DNA of 16,825 nucleotides, taken from the NCBI GenBank assembly GCA_034003745.1, contig JAVEYA010000049.1, positions 1 to 16,825 of the forward strand. The letters are read 5' to 3'. The notes below the pieces were generated by a model that was not told the DNA's origin, did no database searches, and saw only the letters and a program-made list of their open reading frames with translations. The translations under genes and the position numbers were made by a program. Position 1 is the first letter of the stretch; every line of letters starts with the position of its first letter. Source of the DNA: JAVEYA01 sp034003745. Lineage in GTDB: Bacteria > Bacillota > Peptococcia > DRI-13 > PHAD01. This document shows, one piece after another, positions 1-6,695 of this stretch.

Positions 1-1
1 T

Positions 2-844
2 GTAGTGGAGCGCCCGCTTTTGTCCATCATTACCAATGTCAGCCTTGAACATACGCAGTATCTTGGCAAGAGTCCGGCCGAGATAGCGGCAAGGAAAAGC
101 GGTATTATTAAGAAAAACCGTCCTGTGATTACGGCGGCTGCCCAAGAGGAAGTCCTGCAGGTAATCCGGGGAAAAGCCGAAGAGCAGGAAAGCGCGCTCT
201 TTGAAGTATACCGGGAAATGACCTGGCAGCTCATCGAAGAGACCCCGGACGGGCAATATTTTGCGGTCTGCGGCCCCGGATATGACTATGGGAAGTTATT
301 TCTTCCCTTGCGCGGCGACCATCAACTGGCGAATGCCGCCACGGCGTTATTGGCGCTGGAAGTATTGATGCGCCTGGGCTGGATCATCCCCCTGGAGGAT
401 GTCAGGCGCGGCTTGGCGTGTACTTTCTGGCCCGGACGGCTGGAGAAAGTCTCCCGGGCCCCGCTGATTGTTCTGGACGGAGCCCATAATCCGGCCGGTA
501 TGCAGGTCCTGGCTGCCTGGCTGAAAAAACAACGGCCGCGCTACCGGCGGGTTATCTTGCTCATCGGTATGCTGGCCGATAAGGACAGGATCTCTTCCGT
601 ACAATTTTTAAATAACTTGGCGGATAGTATTATCATCACGCGTCCCCCCTCGGTCCGGGCGGATCATTGGGAGGAACTGGCCGGCTATTTTGATCAACCG
701 GGACAGGAAATCGTACAAATCGAAGGCTGGCAGGAAGCCCTTAAGCGGGCCCGGGAGCAGCTTGGGCCGGAGGATTTACTCCTGATTACCGGTTCGCTTT
801 ATTTAATCGGCGCAGTGCGCGCCTCTTTGCTGTCTTCCGGTTAA
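2..844 (+). CDS. folC: Folylpolyglutamate synthase / dihydrofolate synthase, C-terminal part (5' truncated by window edge)
   Basis: This ATP-dependent cytoplasmic ligase adds glutamate to folates, and in bifunctional members also to dihydropteroate. The open frame runs in from the left edge with no start codon in a plausible place. About 280 residues are visible, while the family is usually about 430, so the N-terminal third with the P-loop is outside the window. Visible family features are the Mur-ligase central-domain stretch ITNVSLEHTQYLG near the left edge, the KSGIIK segment, and the C-terminal-domain motif LDGAHNPAGMQ at about residues 157-167 of the visible part. The GTG at position 5 is in frame but is internal to the protein, not a start. 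The gene ends 83 bases before the SPOR-domain gene, with no terminator-like hairpin between them, so the two may be co-transcribed. Confidence 0.93.
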   Translation, partial: VVERPLLSIITNVSLEHTQYLGKSPAEIAARKSGIIKKNRPVITAAAQEEVLQVIRGKAEEQESALFEVYREMTWQLIEETPDGQYFAVCGPGYDYGKLFLPLRGDHQLANAATALLALEVLMRLGWIIPLEDVRRGLACTFWPGRLEKVSRAPLIVLDGAHNPAGMQVLAAWLKKQRPRYRRVILLIGMLADKDRISSVQFLNNLADSIIITRPPSVRADHWEELAGYFDQPGQEIVQIEGWQEALKRAREQLGPEDLLLITGSLYLIGAVRASLLSSG

Positions 845-927
845 GCGCCTATTGCTGTTCTAAACTCCCGTCGTCTTAGCATACTATTTTAAGTAAGGTG
901 TTTAAAGGATGACGGGGGTGGGGACGC

Positions 928-1752
928 ATGCCAACTTATGTGCGTAAGCCGGCTGGAATATTGAGGTGCTTGCTTTTAGGCGGACTTATTTTAATGGCGG
1001 CTCTATTTTTTGGACAGGTTTTGGGCGGTTATTACCTCGGCTATCTGGAGAAAGGGGCGGAAGGTTTACCGGGCACCGCGCCCCAGCAAACCAAAGTCTC
1101 CGCCGGGGTGATAACCAAGGTCTTACGCCTAACGCCGGCGACCTATTATACAGTTCTAGCCGGAAGCTTCCCCGAGCGGGAGGCGGCGCTGCAGTTAGGG
1201 TATGCGCTGGCGGATCAGGGCGTTCCGGCGGTAATAACCGAAGAGACGAATTATCTGGTGCTGATTGGTTTTTTGAACAATAAAGAAAAATTGACGCCTT
1301 TTGCCGACAGCCTTCATATTGAAGGACAAAAGGCGCAGGTCATAGAGCGGCAAATGAATGCGGTTTCTTTCAAATTCAGGGCGGATGACGCTTATGCTGC
1401 TGAAGTGGTGGCGCCCTTTCTGGGAGATTTGAATGTGTCCCTGCAAAAAGGCTTGCTGCTCTATTCCGCTCTGGATGCTGCAGAAGGGCTGCCGGAGCCG
1501 GCTGCAGCCAAATTTACCGTATTGGCCGCCGAATTGGAGGAATTAGCCCAAAGCGGCCAGGCGGTAGCGGAACGGGAGGAGAGCGTACTATATAAACAAG
1601 ACCTGTCCGCCCTGGCTAAGCGCTGCGGGAGCTGGGCTACAGCTATTCGGGGATGGTCCGGGGACCCTCGGCGAGTCGCTATGCTGATTTCTCAACAGCA
1701 GGCTTTGGCTTTGCTGGAGGATTATCACCGTCTCATGGCTAAGACCAATTAA
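928..1752 (+). CDS. Membrane-anchored SPOR-domain protein
   Basis: This 274-residue protein has a short basic N-terminus, one predicted membrane segment at about residues 11-37, a linker rich in small residues, and a SPOR-like domain at about residues 72-140 (TYYTVLAGSFPEREAA, then a second strand around TNYLVLIGF). SPOR domains bind peptidoglycan strands stripped of stem peptides, typically at division or spore septa, so an extracytoplasmic wall-associated role is inferred. The C-terminal 130 residues look helical, match nothing I recognise, and contain no catalytic motif. The ATG at 928 follows a G-rich ribosome binding stretch (about 914-923). The gene sits between folC and rex. Its specific function is unknown; the SPOR assignment rests on the AGSF-type pattern and the membrane anchor. 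Confidence 0.8.
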   Translation: MPTYVRKPAGILRCLLLGGLILMAALFFGQVLGGYYLGYLEKGAEGLPGTAPQQTKVSAGVITKVLRLTPATYYTVLAGSFPEREAALQLGYALADQGVPAVITEETNYLVLIGFLNNKEKLTPFADSLHIEGQKAQVIERQMNAVSFKFRADDAYAAEVVAPFLGDLNVSLQKGLLLYSALDAAEGLPEPAAAKFTVLAAELEELAQSGQAVAEREESVLYKQDLSALAKRCGSWATAIRGWSGDPRRVAMLISQQQALALLEDYHRLMAKTN

Positions 1753-1797
1753 ATAAAATTTATCCGTCACAAACAACTGTACTCTTGTTCCGGCAAA

Positions 1798-1806
1798 TGT
1801 TATAAT
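1798..1806 (+). promoter_or_regulatory. Extended -10 promoter for rex
   Basis: The sequence TGTTATAAT is a perfect extended -10 element (TGnTATAAT). It lies between the SPOR gene stop and the rex ribosome binding site. No good -35 hexamer is present 16-18 bases upstream, which is normal for extended -10 promoters. The predicted start of transcription, near 1813, would leave a very short leader beginning at the Shine-Dalgarno AAAGGAGG (1813-1820). Confidence 0.6.
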
Positions 1807-1828
1807 CATCCCAAAGGAGGGAGAACCC

Positions 1829-2458
1829 TTGAAAGCACAAAAAATACCGGACGCGACCATTATCCGGTTATCAGTATACTCGCGCTATTTAAAGCAACTA
1901 GAGAAGAACGGACTTACTACGGTTTCTTCCGGAACGATCGCCGAGGGCGTGGATGGTTCGCCGGCGCAAGTCAGAAAAGACCTGGCGTATTTCGGGGAAT
2001 TCGGGACCCGCGGCGTGGGCTATAATGTCAGCGACCTGAACCGTTATATCACTAAAATACTGGGGATTGACACCAAGTGGAATGTTATTATCGTCGGCGC
2101 CGGAAACCTGGGCTCGGCCTTGTCACAGTACAAAGGTTTTGAGGAGAGAGGGTTCAACGTGGTGGCGCTTTTTGATAACGACCCCAAGCTCATCGGGCAA
2201 AAGTCCGGCGCCATACCCGTCTGCAATGTTTCCGGCATGCCGGATTTTATTCGGAAAAATAATATTCAAATCGGCCTGATTGCCGTTCCCGCTCCCTATG
2301 CCCAGGATATTGTCGACGCCATGGTGGCTGCGGGCGTCAAAGCCGTTTTGAATTTTGCCCCCCGCGTCATCTCAGTGCCGGACGATGTGGAATACCGGAA
2401 TGTGGACCTGGCGGTGAACATGGAAGTACTGACCTTTAATATGACTTTCCAAAAATAA
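1829..2458 (+). CDS. rex: Redox-sensing transcriptional repressor Rex
   Basis: Rex is a homodimeric cytoplasmic repressor that senses the NADH/NAD+ ratio and controls fermentation and respiration genes. NADH binding releases it from DNA. The 209-residue length matches the family. The N-terminal winged helix covers about residues 1-80, with the conserved stretches RLSVYSRYL and VRKDLAYFGEFGTRGVGY. The Rossmann fold begins with GAGNLG (residues 90-95), followed by the acidic FDNDP around residue 116. The TTG start at 1829 is chosen because it gives the full family N-terminus and lies 8 bases after a strong AAAGGAGG. The gene has its own extended -10 promoter and is followed by a strong terminator, so it looks like a single-gene unit. 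I did not find a convincing full Rex operator in the window. Confidence 0.97.
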   Translation: MKAQKIPDATIIRLSVYSRYLKQLEKNGLTTVSSGTIAEGVDGSPAQVRKDLAYFGEFGTRGVGYNVSDLNRYITKILGIDTKWNVIIVGAGNLGSALSQYKGFEERGFNVVALFDNDPKLIGQKSGAIPVCNVSGMPDFIRKNNIQIGLIAVPAPYAQDIVDAMVAAGVKAVLNFAPRVISVPDDVEYRNVDLAVNMEVLTFNMTFQK

Positions 2459-2482
2459 AAAGACAAAGAAATAAGCTTTCTG

Positions 2483-2516
2483 GAATCGTCTTTTAAGACG
2501 ATTCTTTATTTTTTAT
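2483..2516 (+). terminator. Rho-independent terminator after rex
   Basis: A perfect inverted repeat, GAATCGTCTT (2483-2492) and AAGACGATTC (2495-2504), is followed by the T-rich run TTTATTTTTT. It begins 24 bases after the rex stop codon and separates rex from the shape/division cluster. Confidence 0.92.
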
Positions 2517-2546
2517 AAACCCCACAATTTAACAACAATCGTTTGC

Positions 2547-2575
2547 TTGTTTACAAAGGATTACGATGATAAACT
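2547..2575 (+). promoter_or_regulatory. Possible promoter for the DUF4321-maf-radC-mre cluster
   Basis: TTGTTT (2547-2552), a 17-base spacer ending in TGa, and TAAACT (2570-2575) form a plausible sigma-A promoter with an extended -10. The hexamers match the consensus only in part (3/6 and 4/6). The placement fits: it comes after the rex terminator and about 55 bases before the first gene of the next transcription unit, in an AT-rich gap with no other obvious candidate. Confidence 0.4.
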
Positions 2576-2631
2576 TATAGGGTAGCAAGAAAATTTTACA
2601 TGAACGGCGGCAACAGAGAGGAGGCTCGCAA

Positions 2632-2886
2632 ATGGTTTATAAATCGCCTAGAAATCCGTGGATATTATTGATATTATTAATTATTGGGGGTTTGATCGGA
2701 AGTCTGCTGGGAGCGGCTTTCGGCAGCAGCCTGCCGATTCTCAACACCAGTTTTCAGGCTATCGGCCTGGAGGCGACCACCATCGATTTGATGGTTGTCA
2801 AGTTCACTTTTGGGCTTCTTTTGAAGTTTAACGTAGCCAGTATCGTAGGGTTCATTTTGGCGCTTTTTGTCTATTTTCGTTTATAA
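2632..2886 (+). CDS. Small DUF4321 family membrane protein
   Basis: This 84-residue, very hydrophobic protein has one membrane segment at about residues 9-31 (glycine-rich, IIGGLIGSLLGAAFG) and a second at about residues 58-83. A short polar loop between them carries FQAIGLEATTIDLMVVKFTFG. The size, the two-helix layout and the position directly upstream of maf in a clostridial genome fit DUF4321. The function of that family is unknown. The ATG at 2632 follows a strong GAGAGGAGG (2616-2624). The gene ends 18 bases before maf, which suggests co-transcription and a possible link to wall or shape functions by context only. Confidence 0.8.
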   Translation: MVYKSPRNPWILLILLIIGGLIGSLLGAAFGSSLPILNTSFQAIGLEATTIDLMVVKFTFGLLLKFNVASIVGFILALFVYFRL

Positions 2887-2904
2887 AATGGAGGAAGTAT
2901 CGGT

Positions 2905-3531
2905 ATGGCGCTGATTCTGGCCTCTGCCTCCCCGCGCAGGGCGGAACTTTTGCAGCAGATGGGCCTTTGTTTTCGGGTAATGCCCAGTGAAATTGAAGAA
3001 GAATCCGCCGTCTTTCCTTATGAGGAATGGATTTTGCGCTTGTCCCGCGCCAAGGCGCTGGCTGTGCCCGCCCAAGAAGGCGATGTGGTGCTGGCGGCCG
3101 ATACCGCGGTGATTCTGGATCATGTGGTAATGGGGAAACCGGAATCCCTTCAAGATGCGGAAAGGATGCTCCGAAAACTGTCCGGACGGATGCACCAAGT
3201 CATGACCGGCGTTACCGTTATGCATCAGGCTACGGATTTTTCCGGAGGGACGCGGGTCTATCAGGATTATGAGATGACGAAAGTGTTCTTTCGCCGCCTG
3301 AGCGCTGCGGAAATAGCAGCCTATCTGTCCGGGCCGGAGCCCTTTGATAAGGCCGGAGCTTATGGGATACAAGGCCTGGGCGCGCTCCTGGTAGAAAAGG
3401 TGGAAGGGTGTTATTTTAATATTGTGGGACTGCCGCTGGTGAAAACAATGGGCTTGTTGCGGCAGTGCGGAATCAGAATTTTGGGGGAACCGGCCGGAGA
3501 TGAAAAAGGCAATCAAAGATTACCCGATTGA
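2905..3531 (+). CDS. maf: Maf family nucleotide pyrophosphatase (dTTP/UTP type)
   Basis: Maf proteins hydrolyse non-canonical or specific nucleoside triphosphates to the monophosphate plus pyrophosphate, and in Bacillus Maf has been linked to septum formation. The 208 residues include the signature SASPRR (residues 7-12), the catalytic aspartate in AADTAV (D66), the GKP lysine (K78), and the block GAYGIQGLGALLVEKVEG followed by NIVGLP. The RR signature and the GIQG block resemble the dTTPase/UTPase (YhdE/Maf) subgroup rather than YceF, which is an inference. The ATG at 2905 follows GGAGG. The 3' end overlaps radC by 32 bases in another frame. The maf-radC-mreBCD order is the classical Firmicutes arrangement. 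Confidence 0.95.
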   Translation: MALILASASPRRAELLQQMGLCFRVMPSEIEEESAVFPYEEWILRLSRAKALAVPAQEGDVVLAADTAVILDHVVMGKPESLQDAERMLRKLSGRMHQVMTGVTVMHQATDFSGGTRVYQDYEMTKVFFRRLSAAEIAAYLSGPEPFDKAGAYGIQGLGALLVEKVEGCYFNIVGLPLVKTMGLLRQCGIRILGEPAGDEKGNQRLPD

Positions 3532-4177
3532 AACCAGGCCGCGGGAAAGGCTCTCGGCCCTCGGCAGCGAAGCGCTTTCGGACCAGGAGCTTCTGGCCAT
3601 TCTCTTACGTACCGGGAGTAAGGAGAAATCAGCCTTGGAGCTGGCAGAAGACCTCTTAAAAAGATGGTCGCTGACGGAGCTCACCCAGACCAGCATCCAT
3701 GAGTTAACGGGCTGTAAGGGGATTGGGCTGGCAAAAGCCACGCAAGTCCGGGCGGCCATTGAACTGTCCAAACGGCTGGCCAGGCAGAGTATGGGGGCCA
3801 AACCGTCTATTCTCAATCCCCAGGATGCCGCGCAGCTGGTGATGGCGGAAATGTCCTATCTGGACCGCGAGCATTTTAAGGTGATAAATCTTAATATTAA
3901 GAATCAAGTTACAGCCATCGATACGGTCTCGGTGGGCAGCTTGAATGTCTCGGTGGTCCACCCGCGGGAAGTATTCAAACTGCCGATCAAACGCAGCGCA
4001 GCCAGTTTAATTTTGGTACATAACCATCCCAGCGGGGATACCCGGCCCAGCCGTGAAGACCTGGAAATCACCAGGCGCCTGGTGGAAGCGGGCCGGCTTT
4101 TGGGTATCGAGATTACCGACCATCTGATTATTGGGCGGAATAGTTATCTGAGTATGAAAGAAAAAGGACATATTTAG
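3500..4177 (+). CDS. radC: RadC family JAB/MPN domain protein (UPF0758)
   Basis: The protein has 225 residues, normal for the family. An N-terminal helix-hairpin-helix region lies at about residues 66-90 (ELTGCKGIGLAKATQVRAAI). The C-terminal JAMM-type metal site is HNHPSGD (H174, H176, D180), followed by PSREDLEIT with D187. The historical DNA-repair role of RadC has been withdrawn in E. coli and the true activity is unclear. Related domains act as metalloproteases, and some family members have been linked to mobile DNA. Here its position between maf and mreB is the standard chromosomal one. The ATG at 3500 lies inside the maf 3' end, with a G-rich stretch (3483-3487) upstream serving as ribosome binding site. 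Confidence 0.94.
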   Translation: MKKAIKDYPIETRPRERLSALGSEALSDQELLAILLRTGSKEKSALELAEDLLKRWSLTELTQTSIHELTGCKGIGLAKATQVRAAIELSKRLARQSMGAKPSILNPQDAAQLVMAEMSYLDREHFKVINLNIKNQVTAIDTVSVGSLNVSVVHPREVFKLPIKRSAASLILVHNHPSGDTRPSREDLEITRRLVEAGRLLGIEITDHLIIGRNSYLSMKEKGHI

Positions 4178-4223
4178 GTTACAATATTAATAGAATTGCA
4201 AATTCAGGGAGGGGACAGACACA

Positions 4224-5246
4224 ATGTTCAGCAGAGACTTAGGCATTGACTTGGGTACAGCCAATACCCTGGTATATATTAAAGGCAGAGGAATAGTCCT
4301 TACAGAGCCTTCGGTTGTGGCCATACAAAAAGACTCCGGGGCTATTTTGGCGGTTGGCAATGAGGCGAAGCAAATGATTGGCAGGACGCCGGGCAATATC
4401 GTGGCGATCCGGCCGATGAAGGACGGCGTTATTGCTGATTTTGACGTTACCCATACCATGCTGCGTTATTTTATTCGTAAGGCTTTGAAAAAAAGCATCA
4501 ATTATTTTACCCGTCCCCGGGTGGTGGTCTGTGTTCCTGCGGGCGTTACCACAGTAGAAGAAAGAGCGATTAAAGAGGCGGCTGTCCAGGCCGGAGCGAA
4601 GGAAGCTTATCTGATCGAGGAACCGATGGCGGCGGCCATCGGCGCAGGACTGCCCATCCATGAACCGACGGGCAATATGATTGTGGATATTGGCGGGGGT
4701 ACTACCGATGTAGCGGTGATTTCCCTAGGGGGCATCGTTACCTCGCGGAGCATCCGCATCGGCGGGGATGAGATGGATGAAGCCATCGCCAATTACATCA
4801 AGCGTTCCTATAACCTGGCTATCGGGGAACGGACGGCTGAAGAAATAAAAATAGCCATCGGTTCGGCTGTCTCCGACTCTGAGAAAAAGACCTACCAGGT
4901 GAGAGGACGGGATTTGGTGTCCGGATTACCCAAGCTGATTACGATTCAATCCGGTGAAATCCACGAAGCCTTGGATGAGCCGATTTCCTCTATCCTCGAG
5001 GCTATCCGCATCTGTCTGGAGAAAACGCCTCCGGAACTGGCGGCGGATATCATGGACCGCGGCATTATGATGGCCGGCGGCGGCTCTTTGTTAACCGGAA
5101 TGGATATATTAATTACCCGGGATACGGGCATGCCCGTGCATCTGGCGGAGCAGTCCCTTTCGGCGGTAGCGGTAGGCGCCGGAAAAGCCATTGAGAATAT
5201 AGAAGTATTGAAAAGGTTGGTTGTGCCCTATCGTAGAATTGGATAA
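4224..5246 (+). CDS. mreB: Rod shape-determining actin homologue MreB
   Basis: MreB forms membrane-bound filaments that direct lateral wall synthesis by the elongasome. The 340-residue length is typical. Actin-fold motifs are visible: phosphate-1 DLGTANT (residues 9-15), the connect-1 region IEEPMAAAIGAGLPI (about 131-145), phosphate-2 DIGGGTTDVAVISLGG (155-170), and the adenosine motif MMAGGGSLLTG near the C-terminus. Adjacency to mreC and mreD supports MreB rather than the paralogues Mbl or MreBH. The ATG at 4224 has a good GGGAGGGG (about 4207-4213). The gene is separated from radC by 46 bases, without a terminator. Confidence 0.98.
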   Translation: MFSRDLGIDLGTANTLVYIKGRGIVLTEPSVVAIQKDSGAILAVGNEAKQMIGRTPGNIVAIRPMKDGVIADFDVTHTMLRYFIRKALKKSINYFTRPRVVVCVPAGVTTVEERAIKEAAVQAGAKEAYLIEEPMAAAIGAGLPIHEPTGNMIVDIGGGTTDVAVISLGGIVTSRSIRIGGDEMDEAIANYIKRSYNLAIGERTAEEIKIAIGSAVSDSEKKTYQVRGRDLVSGLPKLITIQSGEIHEALDEPISSILEAIRICLEKTPPELAADIMDRGIMMAGGGSLLTGMDILITRDTGMPVHLAEQSLSAVAVGAGKAIENIEVLKRLVVPYRRIG

Positions 5247-5274
5247 TTAGAACGGGTTGAAAAAGGTGGGTTAG

Positions 5275-6168
5275 GTGAACGTTAAAAAACGGGTCCTCAT
5301 CGGCGCCCTGATCGTATTGGGCATCATGTCGGCAGTTTCTTTGATGAAGTTTACAGGATGGAATAATACCATCCTTTTTCCGGTTACCCATGCGATCCGG
5401 GAGATTTTAGCGCCGGCCCAGAACGGTATAGCCTCCGTAACCGAATTTGTTTATGATTTTTATTCCTATTTTGGCGACAGCGAAACGCTGCGCCGGGAAA
5501 ATGAGGAGCTGAAAAAAAGGATTGCTGTGCTGGAAGAAAAAGCATACTCCTTAAACGAGCAGGAATTGGAAAATGAGCGGCTATATAAGCTGCTGGAGTA
5601 TAAGAATGAAAAAGCAGAAAACTATGACCTCGTCTTGGCCAAAATCATTGGCCGGGACCCCGGCAACTGGTATAAAACGGTGACGATTAACCAAGGCAGC
5701 AATGGAGGTATCCAAAAAGATATGGCGGTGGTTACCCACGACGGACTGGTAGGGATGGTGATTGCCGCTGCGCCCAATATCTCCGAGGTCTTGCTGATTA
5801 TTGATACAGAAAGCGCCGTTGGGGCGCGGATTCTGGAAAACCGGGTTTCTCCGGGCATCGCCGTGGGAACCGGCAAGTCGGATTTTTTGCAGATGATTCG
5901 TCTGCCCCATGACGCCCCCTTGGAAATTGGACAAACCATCATCTCCTCCGGCTTAGGCAGTTTGTATCCGGAAGGGATCCGTCTCGGGGAAGTAGCTGAA
6001 GTAGCCTTGGAACCCAACGGTTTAATTAAGAACGCAAAGATCACTCCGGCGGTGGATTTCGATAGATTGGAAGAAGTGTTTGTTATCCGTGCGGTTTATA
6101 AAAATGAGGCTGAGCTGCCGCTGACAGGCGCGAGTCAGCCCGAACAAGGACAGGAGTCCAGCTCATGA
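5275..6168 (+). CDS. mreC: Rod shape-determining protein MreC
   Basis: MreC is a bitopic membrane protein whose extracytoplasmic part links MreB/MreD to PBP2 and the wall machinery. The 297-residue product has a basic N-terminus, a membrane segment at about residues 5-24, and a coiled coil at about residues 64-110 (heptad-like RRENEELKKRIAVLEEKAY). A beta-rich MreC domain follows, with IIGRDPGNWYKTVTINQGS and the GLVGMV and SGLGSLYPEGIRLGEV blocks. The short C-terminal tail is polar. The GTG at 5275 follows AAAAAGGTGGG and gives the expected N-terminus. The stop overlaps the mreD start (ATGA), indicating translational coupling. Confidence 0.96.
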   Translation: MNVKKRVLIGALIVLGIMSAVSLMKFTGWNNTILFPVTHAIREILAPAQNGIASVTEFVYDFYSYFGDSETLRRENEELKKRIAVLEEKAYSLNEQELENERLYKLLEYKNEKAENYDLVLAKIIGRDPGNWYKTVTINQGSNGGIQKDMAVVTHDGLVGMVIAAAPNISEVLLIIDTESAVGARILENRVSPGIAVGTGKSDFLQMIRLPHDAPLEIGQTIISSGLGSLYPEGIRLGEVAEVALEPNGLIKNAKITPAVDFDRLEEVFVIRAVYKNEAELPLTGASQPEQGQESSS

Positions 6169-6695
6169 AAAGAAATCTGCTTTTATTTTTAATGGCTTTT
6201 CTTGCCTTGCTTCTGCAGACGACGGTATTCAATCAGTTTAATATCGCCGGCGTCAAACCGGACCTTATCCTGGTCCTGGTGATCTGCTTGAGCGTGGTGA
6301 ACGGTCCCCGGCGGGCCGGCGTGCTCGGCTTTTCCCTGGGACTTTTGGAAGATTTTTATCTGGGCCGGTTTATTGGTATGAATGCCGTTTCTAAAGGCGC
6401 TGCAGCCGTAGTTGTCGGCTGGTTTACTTTAGGCGCGTTCAGCGAAAATTTGCTCGTGCCGATTGTTTCGGTCTTTTTAGGCACTGTTTTTAATACGATT
6501 TTGTATTTTCTGATCGGCCATATGCTGGACTTGAACTGGACCCTCCAATTGTGGCTGTGGAATACAATCCCGCTGGCCATTTTTAACATGTGTATCGTTC
6601 CATTTATCTATTCACGGTTTTATTATTTCGCCCAGGGACTGGATTATAGGACAGACGCAGATATAGGAGGAAGGAGAACCCATGGGGCTGCATAA
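6165..6695 (+). CDS. mreD: Rod shape-determining protein MreD
   Basis: MreD is the integral membrane subunit of the MreBCD complex. The 176-residue, highly hydrophobic sequence has about five predicted membrane segments and carries the family hallmark KPDLILVLVICLSVVNGPRRAGVLGFSLGLLEDFYLGRF in pieces: KPDLIL, then GPRRA, then GLLEDFYLGRFIGMNA. The start ATG overlaps the mreC stop by four bases. The 3' end overlaps mrdA by 14 bases and contains the strong Shine-Dalgarno sequence used by mrdA (AGGAGGAAGGAG, 6665-6676). Confidence 0.94.
   Translation: MKRNLLLFLMAFLALLLQTTVFNQFNIAGVKPDLILVLVICLSVVNGPRRAGVLGFSLGLLEDFYLGRFIGMNAVSKGAAAVVVGWFTLGAFSENLLVPIVSVFLGTVFNTILYFLIGHMLDLNWTLQLWLWNTIPLAIFNMCIVPFIYSRFYYFAQGLDYRTDADIGGRRTHGAA

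Noticed and set aside
876..889. Sporulation sigma factor -10 (CATACTAT) upstream of the SPOR gene
   Set aside because: It resembles the SigE/SigK -10 but no matching -35 element lies at the right distance.
1766..1784. Possible Rex operator (TCACAAACAACTGTA) upstream of rex
   Set aside because: Only one half-site resembles the TTGTGA/TCACAA consensus. The opposite half is absent, so it is too weak to list as an operator.
2545..2560. TTGTTTACAA as a Rex or other operator before DUF4321
   Set aside because: The TTGT and ACAA halves are far too close together for a Rex box, and the sequence is better explained as part of a promoter.
2881..3516. - strand open frame of 211 codons opposite maf
   Set aside because: Maf on the + strand has all its conserved motifs. 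The antisense frame has no recognisable domain and lacks a ribosome binding site.
2905..4177. maf/radC overlap of 32 bases as a possible frameshift or fusion
   Set aside because: Both proteins are full length with all motifs, and such overlaps are common in tightly packed operons.
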